A stretch of 15,147 bases of DNA, from assembly GCA_946479615.1 (NCBI GenBank), contig CAMLGR010000116.1, forward strand, positions 1 to 15,147, in the 5' to 3' direction. The notes under the pieces were generated by a model. The model saw only the letters and a program-made list of their open reading frames with translations. It searched no databases and had not been told where the DNA came from. Origin of the DNA: an uncultured Bacteroidota bacterium. GTDB lineage: Bacteria; Bacteroidota; Bacteroidia; Chitinophagales; Chitinophagaceae. The first letter of the stretch is position 1. Every line of letters starts with the position of its first letter. Positions 7,182 through 12,569 of the stretch are shown here, piece by piece. Both the position numbers and the translations under genes were made by a program.

Positions 7182-7964
7182 TCAACCGGTGATATATTTC
7201 TTTATCCCTTTTATTTTTTTCAATTCCTGCGCAATGATAGTAGCATTGATCAGGGAACCTTCACGATTGGGATGGGTATGATCGACAGGAAAGAATGTTT
7301 TTACTTTTTCCTGTCCGAGCTTTTCATATTGTTCCGCTATCAGGTTATTGAGATCGATAAAATAAGCGCCGGTCTGTTCAGCGATCTGCTTTGCCCACAA
7401 ACTATAACTTTCATTGGAACGGATCACCTTGCCATCTTTCCAGTCGTTGCGGGGTATCGGCGAACAAATAATAGCAATTCCTTTTTTGGCTTTGGTTTCT
7501 TCCACGTATTTACGCATGTACCATCCATAGGTGTGAACGGTTTCCTGTTGCTTGCGGATAGGATTATAAATATCCTTGCTTTCTTCACCGATACCTTTGA
7601 TGGTACCGCGGGCACGGGAGGTATCATCCAGTGCGCCACCATCGTTGTGGCCGAATTGCATGATCACATAATCCCCGGGATGGATAACCGCCATGATCTT
7701 ATCCCATCTTCCTTCTGTAATAAATGTACGGCTGCTGCGGCCACCGATCGCATAATTGCGCACACTCATTTTATTGGTATCGATATGCTGATCCATGAAA
7801 CTTCCCCAGCCCCATAACCCATCACTTCCGGCACCACTACCGTTCTTAACAGTAGAATCTCCAATGATATAAAAAACAGGTTTCTCTTTTTTAAGCATTA
7901 TAAAAGAAGAAACAAGTACAAGTAAAGAAAATAAGGCTACCGGTAACCTGGATTTATTTTTCAT
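7182..7964 (-). CDS. SGNH/GDSL esterase, rhamnogalacturonan acetylesterase type (CE12-like)
   Basis: This 260-residue protein shows all four SGNH blocks: GDS with S37, the Gly of AIGGRSSRTF at 74-75, GHND with N107, and DHTHPN with D228 and H231. The spacing and motif forms match rhamnogalacturonan acetylesterases (CE12; RhgT/YesT-like), which remove acetyl groups from galacturonic acid in the rhamnogalacturonan backbone and so open it to the lyase. The N-terminal 23 residues are hydrophobic after a KNKSR start, but no clear signal peptidase site is visible before KKEKPVFYIIGDS. It could be exported with an unusual cleavage site or stay anchored. The ATG at 7962-7964 overlaps the stop of the PL11 gene by four bases (ATGA), so translation of the two is probably coupled. 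That supports a joint deacetylate-then-cleave role. Confidence 0.92.
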   Translation of the reverse strand: MKNKSRLPVALFSLLVLVSSFIMLKKEKPVFYIIGDSTVKNGSGAGSDGLWGWGSFMDQHIDTNKMSVRNYAIGGRSSRTFITEGRWDKIMAVIHPGDYVIMQFGHNDGGALDDTSRARGTIKGIGEESKDIYNPIRKQQETVHTYGWYMRKYVEETKAKKGIAIICSPIPRNDWKDGKVIRSNESYSLWAKQIAEQTGAYFIDLNNLIAEQYEKLGQEKVKTFFPVDHTHPNREGSLINATIIAQELKKIKGIKKYITG

Positions 7965-9853
7965 TTCTTAGCTGATTTATTATTGGTAATGAGAGTAATG
8001 GCAGGGCGCGGTGGTGTTTTCATCCCTTCTCCCATATAAAAACTGGTATGCGGCGGTTGATTATATGCTACATTCTGCCAGGCGATACTTAACCGGTATT
8101 GCGGATCATGCATAAATGTATAAAAACGTTTTTTCGTGGGGATCGTCGTGGTGAAGATCCGCAGCTCTTTATTATCGGCTGTACGGCAGATCAGTTCTTC
8201 GCGCCAGTCGCCAAAGATATCGGCTGATAAACAGGGATTCGATTTGGTGCCATTATTACGTACACAATTAAAAGTTGCCGCATCCAGAAGCGTGGTCGTA
8301 CTGCATTTTTCATATTCCCATTTACTGATATTGGTTCCGTTCAGAATTTCACTCATCACATCTCCATCCCAGAAAATACCCATATTGCAGGCGGGTGTGG
8401 CTTCACAGATCTTATTTCCTTTACAGTCGAACATACCTGTAATTCCAGCACCAGCTACCCAGCATTCATAGCCGGGATAACGCGGATCGATATCCAATGC
8501 CAGACCGCGACCAGGGCCTTCACCGTCTGCACCTGCTTTGATCGATGCTTTTTTCCAGATGATCTCACCGGTCTTTGCATCGCGGAAACTTGCTCCTGCG
8601 TCATCAAAACGCTCCTGTATATCGAATACTTCCAGTCCGGGTCTTGAAGGATCGAGATCGCTGACATGCAATGCATCTCCATGACCCAAACCAGTTGAAT
8701 AAAGTCCTTTACCATCATCATCGATACACATGGCGCCATAGATAATTTCATCTTTGCCATCATTATCTACATCCGCTACCGTTAAATTATGATTACCCTG
8801 CCCGGCATAGGCTTTCATATTATTGTTGGAATCGAATACCCAGCGTGAAGCCAGTTTTTTATCCTTCCAGTCCCAGGCTGCAAGTATTGTTCTTGTATAA
8901 TAACCACGGCACATAACAAGGCTCGGATGCACACCATCGAGATAGGCTACACAGGCGAGAAAACGATCCATCCGGTTTCCATATCCATCGCCCCACATTT
9001 CTTTTAGTTGTTCGGTAGAAGGCGTTAATGTGGTCGGATATCTTGGCGGTATATAATCAACTGTGTTCATTGCCTCTCCCGTTTCGCCATTGAATACAGT
9101 TAAGTATTCAGGCCCGGATAAAATATATCCTTTTTCATTGCGCCAGTCTTTGGTAGAATCACCAATGACATTTCCTTTGGCATCCATGCTGCCATCAGCT
9201 GTTTTCATAGCTATTTCTGCCTTGCCATCTCCATCGAGATCATAGACGATGAATTGTGTATAGTGTGCGCCTTCGCGGATATTTTTTCCAAGATTGATTT
9301 CCCATAAAAAAGTTCCATCAAGTTTGTATGCCTGGAAAACCGGCGGATCAGTAACCCCGGCCTGGGAATTATCGTGCGAGCGACCCACCTGGTGAAGAAC
9401 GATCTCGTATTGACCATCTCCGTCGAGATCTCCTACACTTGCATCGTTGGGAGCATACCCGGCAGGTGTATGCAAAGGAATAGAAAGATAAGTTTTGGAT
9501 AAAGGCTTGATGGTATACGAAGAAATTGTACTGCTCTCTTTTCCTTTTATCACCGTCGCCACTTCGTAGGTATATGATTTTGCAGAATCTTTGCCTGCAT
9601 CTAACCACCAGGTAACATCGGTAACAGGCTTTTTATTGAGCTTACTTCTTTTACCACCAGTGGGTGTACAATAAATATTAAATGCTGTAGCGGGATCTTC
9701 TGTTCCGAGTAAACGCCAACTGACAAAAATATTTCCTTTTCCATCAGGGACTGCTATTACGCCCCTGTCAAGAAATTCCATTTGCCGTTGTGCGTGAACA
9801 GGAAGCCAGCTGGCCATTGCGGTCAGCATACAAAAGAGGATCGTGTTTTTCAT
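7961..9853 (-). CDS. PL11 rhamnogalacturonan lyase
   Basis: This 630-residue protein starts at the ATG 9851-9853; a TTG two codons upstream is in frame but is a worse start. Residues 1-22 are a signal peptide cut after VHAQ. An N-terminal Ig-like domain (about 24-120) precedes the eight-bladed propeller typical of PL11. Calcium-binding DxDxDG loops are at 142-147, 205-210 and 361-366. The late signatures are NMGIFWDGDVMSEILNGT (490-507) and DIFGDWREEL (545-554). PL11 enzymes cleave the Rha-(1-4)-GalA bond of the rhamnogalacturonan I backbone by beta-elimination, leaving unsaturated galacturonyl ends for GH105. The length equals the family norm and all landmarks are intact. It lies 10 bases after GH28 and overlaps the acetylesterase by four bases, so it sits at the core of the operon. 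This gene is the strongest single indicator that the locus targets rhamnogalacturonan I. Confidence 0.96.
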   Translation of the reverse strand: MKNTILFCMLTAMASWLPVHAQRQMEFLDRGVIAVPDGKGNIFVSWRLLGTEDPATAFNIYCTPTGGKRSKLNKKPVTDVTWWLDAGKDSAKSYTYEVATVIKGKESSTISSYTIKPLSKTYLSIPLHTPAGYAPNDASVGDLDGDGQYEIVLHQVGRSHDNSQAGVTDPPVFQAYKLDGTFLWEINLGKNIREGAHYTQFIVYDLDGDGKAEIAMKTADGSMDAKGNVIGDSTKDWRNEKGYILSGPEYLTVFNGETGEAMNTVDYIPPRYPTTLTPSTEQLKEMWGDGYGNRMDRFLACVAYLDGVHPSLVMCRGYYTRTILAAWDWKDKKLASRWVFDSNNNMKAYAGQGNHNLTVADVDNDGKDEIIYGAMCIDDDGKGLYSTGLGHGDALHVSDLDPSRPGLEVFDIQERFDDAGASFRDAKTGEIIWKKASIKAGADGEGPGRGLALDIDPRYPGYECWVAGAGITGMFDCKGNKICEATPACNMGIFWDGDVMSEILNGTNISKWEYEKCSTTTLLDAATFNCVRNNGTKSNPCLSADIFGDWREELICRTADNKELRIFTTTIPTKKRFYTFMHDPQYRLSIAWQNVAYNQPPHTSFYMGEGMKTPPRPAITLITNNKSAKK

Positions 9854-9863
9854 GATCAAAAAA

Positions 9864-11294
9864 TTATAGTCTTAGTCCGGTTGAGTTCTTTATCGATACG
9901 TTCTGGTTGCCGGCAGTAGTAATTATGACGTTTTTCCAGGACCAATCCTTTGCATAATTGATTTCTCCTGCTGATTTTGCATTCACCTTTACATCAGTGA
10001 AATTGAAATTCTCCAGGTAAGATTGATCCAGGCCAATCGCTGTTACTGCTACGCCGCTTTGCCTGACCGTAACATCTTTTACATATATATTTCTGAAATG
10101 CGGTATTCCTTTTTCCGCAGGCTCTACTTTATGCAATAATGTCTTCCAGTGAGCAGGTATGGAATCATAATTATATCCATCCGGTAGTTTTGAATAACTA
10201 TACGCCGGGTTCCAGTTCATCGTATAGGAAAAAGCAGTGCGTACGCTATCCATAATATTATTCACGAAATGAATATCTTCTACAATGCCGCCTCTTGTAG
10301 TAGCGGATTTAATTAAAAATCCATTAGAGGTGCCGATACCACGCATACCTGTTGCCAGCACATGCCGGATACTTCCTGCTGTTTCACTACCCAGTGTAAT
10401 CACACCGGCGCCACGCCTGGCTGTTGAATTACGGATAACAACATATTCGGTGGACCGGTTAACACGTTGCCCATCCCAGTCACGTCCTGCCTTAAGACAA
10501 AAATTATCATCATTACAATCAATATCGCAATTCTCAACAAGGATCCAGGTAGAAGAATCGATATCGATACCATCGGTACTGGGGCCATGACCATCTTCAT
10601 TATTGCGGATCGTGACCTTATTCACTGTTACATGATCAGAATATAATAATTGTACGGTCCAGAAACCCGCATTGGAAAAAGTAAGTCCATCGAGTGTAAT
10701 ATCCGAACAGGATTGCACCAGAAAGGTGCGGATGCGTTTGGCATCATAATCTGATGCCCAGCGAAGACCTTTGGGTTCATATTCACGGCGCAGGGCCCAG
10801 TATTTATCCCAGCAAAATTTACCGCGGGCATTGATCTTTCCTTCGCCACTGACCTTTACATTTTTCTGACCGATAATATTAATGAGTGCAGCGGGCCATT
10901 TCATTTCAATACCGGCGATACGGGTATCGATCTCGGGATAATCGGCAAAATCCTGGCTGCCGATAAGCAGCACATCTTTGGCGATCAGGAGGTGAACATT
11001 ACTTTTTAAAAATAGAGAACCGGTCAGGTAAGTACCGGTTTTAAATGTCACCGTACCACCACCTTTGGCAGCACACTCATCAATTGCTTTTTGTATAGCA
11101 ACAGTAGCGAATTCGTTGCCATTGGAAGCGGCTCCGAAATCGTTGACGAGAAATATCTTTTTGGAAGAAGGTTGCTTACGTGCGCCCACTTTTTTGGTCC
11201 ATTCCATTGAGGGATCGGTCTGTGCAGCAGCTAAAAAAGCCAGGAGAGAAAATATAGATATCGTACACAGTTTCCTGTATGGCAATAGCAGCAT
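9864..11294 (-). CDS. GH28 family hydrolase (polygalacturonase / rhamnogalacturonan hydrolase type)
   Basis: I place the start at the ATG 11292-11294, which gives 476 residues with a normal signal peptide (LLLPYRKLCTISIFSLLAFLAAAQ). An in-frame ATG exists at 11439-11441, but the extra 49 residues are encoded by an inverted repeat and would bury the signal peptide. The body is a right-handed beta-helix beginning with LVNDFGAASNG (49-59), the usual GH28 opening. Catalytic Asps are D241 in STDGIDID and D262-D263 in CNDDNFCLKAG. The GHG motif of endo-polygalacturonases is replaced by GSE (302-304), and RIK by LIK (327-329). That pattern is known from exo-acting and rhamnogalacturonan-directed GH28 enzymes, so hydrolysis of terminal GalA or GalA-Rha bonds is more likely than plain pectate cleavage. 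It precedes PL11 by 10 bases. Family certain; exact bond inferred. Confidence 0.94.
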   Translation of the reverse strand: MLLLPYRKLCTISIFSLLAFLAAAQTDPSMEWTKKVGARKQPSSKKIFLVNDFGAASNGNEFATVAIQKAIDECAAKGGGTVTFKTGTYLTGSLFLKSNVHLLIAKDVLLIGSQDFADYPEIDTRIAGIEMKWPAALINIIGQKNVKVSGEGKINARGKFCWDKYWALRREYEPKGLRWASDYDAKRIRTFLVQSCSDITLDGLTFSNAGFWTVQLLYSDHVTVNKVTIRNNEDGHGPSTDGIDIDSSTWILVENCDIDCNDDNFCLKAGRDWDGQRVNRSTEYVVIRNSTARRGAGVITLGSETAGSIRHVLATGMRGIGTSNGFLIKSATTRGGIVEDIHFVNNIMDSVRTAFSYTMNWNPAYSYSKLPDGYNYDSIPAHWKTLLHKVEPAEKGIPHFRNIYVKDVTVRQSGVAVTAIGLDQSYLENFNFTDVKVNAKSAGEINYAKDWSWKNVIITTAGNQNVSIKNSTGLRL

Positions 11295-11481
11295 AGCAAT
11301 CACGATTTGATGGTGGAAGATAAGTGCATTAGGGCGGGCAGCTATCCTGTGTTGTCCTGCAATTGTCTGAACCAGGATTGGGGAGGATTGTTGGATTTTC
11401 AGGATAAACATTGTCGTAGCAAGCAGTATGGGATAATACATTTATCTATCCTATTCCTGTAAATCCCATAATCCCCCCAAA
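11295..11481. other. Intergenic gap between GH43 and GH28
   Basis: This stretch of 187 bases holds most of a long inverted repeat and the GH28 leader. No gene is supported. The GH28 frame stays open through part of it, but without coding character. Confidence 0.7.
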
Positions 11482-11496
11482 TCATGGTTCAGACAA
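11363..11496. repeat. Long inverted repeat with TTGTCTGAACC core, overlapping the GH43 stop
   Basis: The left arm starts TTGTCTGAACCAGGATT at 11363 and runs to about 11406, ending TTTTCAGGAT. The right arm is the reverse complement of 11449-11496, reading TTGTCTGAACCATGATTT and ending TTTACAGGAATAGGAT. The arms agree along most of 45-48 bases with small gaps; about 42 bases lie between. The right arm contains the GH43 stop (TGA, 11482-11484) and its last codons (SLSEP). In RNA it would form a long stem between GH43 and GH28. Confidence 0.85.
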
Positions 11497-12414
11497 CGAC
11501 TTAAATTCCGTTCCTGCTATTCTAAACATTGTACCATGTCTTGCACCTGCCGGCATTGTTATTTTATCGGATATATCCGTCCAGTTAGTAAGATCGGGAG
11601 AAGCCACTGCCCCATACCGGCGATCCCTGTACTTATCGAAATATACGATCCATTGACCATTTACCTTAATAGTAGTGGGGCCTTCTGCCCAGTAATCACC
11701 GGTGATGGGCGCGGAAGGTTTGCCATAACCCGATGTTAATTTTTTACTGGTGGAGATGCGGATATTTTTTTGAGGTGGATACCGTGTTTCATCTTTTACA
11801 AACATGACATATTGCGAACCATTCATTCGGATTGTTGCATCGATTGCATTGAATCCCTGATCGTATAAAAGCTGGGTGGGAGAGAATTTGGTGAAATCTT
11901 TGGTGATCGTATAATAAATGCGATGATTGTAATGGTTGTCACCGGTGCTATCACCGGCACTAAAGCGACCGGGGATGGTGGTGGCCCAATAGATCATATA
12001 TTCTTTCTTCTTATTGTCATAAAAAATCTCGGGTGCCCAGCAGTTCTTTGCAGAATCTTCGTGTTGCATGACGGGAATGTATTGTTGTTCGCTCCAGTGC
12101 AGGAGATCAGCAGAAGAAGCATGGCCGATACCGCGGTCATTCCAGCTGACGGTCCAGACCATATGAAATTTATTGTCAGCACCGCGGATGATGCAGGGGT
12201 CGCGCATAAGTTTATCTTTGGAAACGGTTGGGTGCAGGTAAGAGCTATCATTATTTAAAGCGGTCCAGTTGTATCCATCTTTACTATATGCCAGGTGAAG
12301 TCCGTCGGCGCCATTATTTTTAAAATAAGAAAAGATGTAGACGCTGTCGGAAGAGGGTTGAGCGATCATTACCAGGGAACATAGAGAAGAAAGGAAGGTA
12401 AAAATATATTTCAT
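11482..12414 (-). CDS. GH43 family glycosidase, secreted
   Basis: The ATG is at 12412-12414; the protein has 310 residues with a signal peptide cut around VMIAQ (residue 19). The five-bladed propeller shows the three GH43 carboxylates: D72 in LMRDPCI as the general base, D192 in AIDATIR as the pKa modulator, and E244 in WAEGPT as the general acid. WAPEIFYD at 126-133 is also typical. GH43 enzymes remove alpha-L-arabinofuranose, beta-xylose or beta-galactose; next to rhamnogalacturonan enzymes, arabinan or galactan side chains are the likely target. I cannot assign a subfamily. The protein has only the catalytic propeller and no second domain. Its last five residues (SLSEP) and stop codon come from the inverted repeat, so the native C-terminus may have been replaced. 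It follows the upstream glycosidase-like gene after a gap of 149 bases of palindromes. Confidence 0.92.
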   Translation of the reverse strand: MKYIFTFLSSLCSLVMIAQPSSDSVYIFSYFKNNGADGLHLAYSKDGYNWTALNNDSSYLHPTVSKDKLMRDPCIIRGADNKFHMVWTVSWNDRGIGHASSADLLHWSEQQYIPVMQHEDSAKNCWAPEIFYDNKKKEYMIYWATTIPGRFSAGDSTGDNHYNHRIYYTITKDFTKFSPTQLLYDQGFNAIDATIRMNGSQYVMFVKDETRYPPQKNIRISTSKKLTSGYGKPSAPITGDYWAEGPTTIKVNGQWIVYFDKYRDRRYGAVASPDLTNWTDISDKITMPAGARHGTMFRIAGTEFKSLSEP

Positions 12415-12427
12415 GTTATTTTATTTA

Positions 12428-12569
12428 AGGTGACACCTCGGGGGTCAGGGTGTCACCTCCTGAGGAAAATATCGTTCTGGATTGAGGGCTTCACCGTAAA
12501 AAACTGGTGCTGCCACCAGGAGGTGATACCTTCCCACCAAGGTGTCACCTTGGTGGGAAGGTGTCACCT
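12428..12569. repeat. Cluster of five AGGTGNNACCT palindromes
   Basis: Copies lie at 12428-12438 (AGGTGACACCT), 12449-12458 (GGTGTCACCT), 12521-12531 (AGGTGATACCT), 12540-12550 and 12559-12569 (both AGGTGTCACCT). The first two face each other and could form a stem with an 11-base loop just before the GH43 start. A small extra hairpin, CTGGTG/CACCAG, lies at 12504-12519. The fifth copy contains the TGA stop of the upstream gene (12564-12566). The cluster fills the gap between the two genes, and I see no gene in it. Confidence 0.88.
12531..12559. repeat. Perfect 29-base palindrome with single-base centre
   Basis: The arms TTCCCACCAAGGTG (12531-12544) and CACCTTGGTGGGAA (12546-12559) are exact reverse complements around one T. 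The design (13-14 base arms, one central base) is the same as that of the unrelated 27-base palindrome at 1429-1455. Confidence 0.92.

Noticed and set aside
7155..7817. 220-codon plus-strand open frame opposite the acetylesterase
   Set aside because: It is antisense to a gene with all catalytic blocks intact, has no recognisable domain, and mirrors the codon pattern of the sense gene.
9854..9859. Upstream TTG start for PL11
   Set aside because: It adds only two residues ahead of the ATG at 9853, which already opens a normal signal peptide; TTG starts are rare.
11295..11441. N-terminal extension of the GH28 frame starting at ATG 11439-11441
   Set aside because: The extra residues are encoded by an inverted repeat, and a complete signal peptide begins at the internal ATG 11292-11294.
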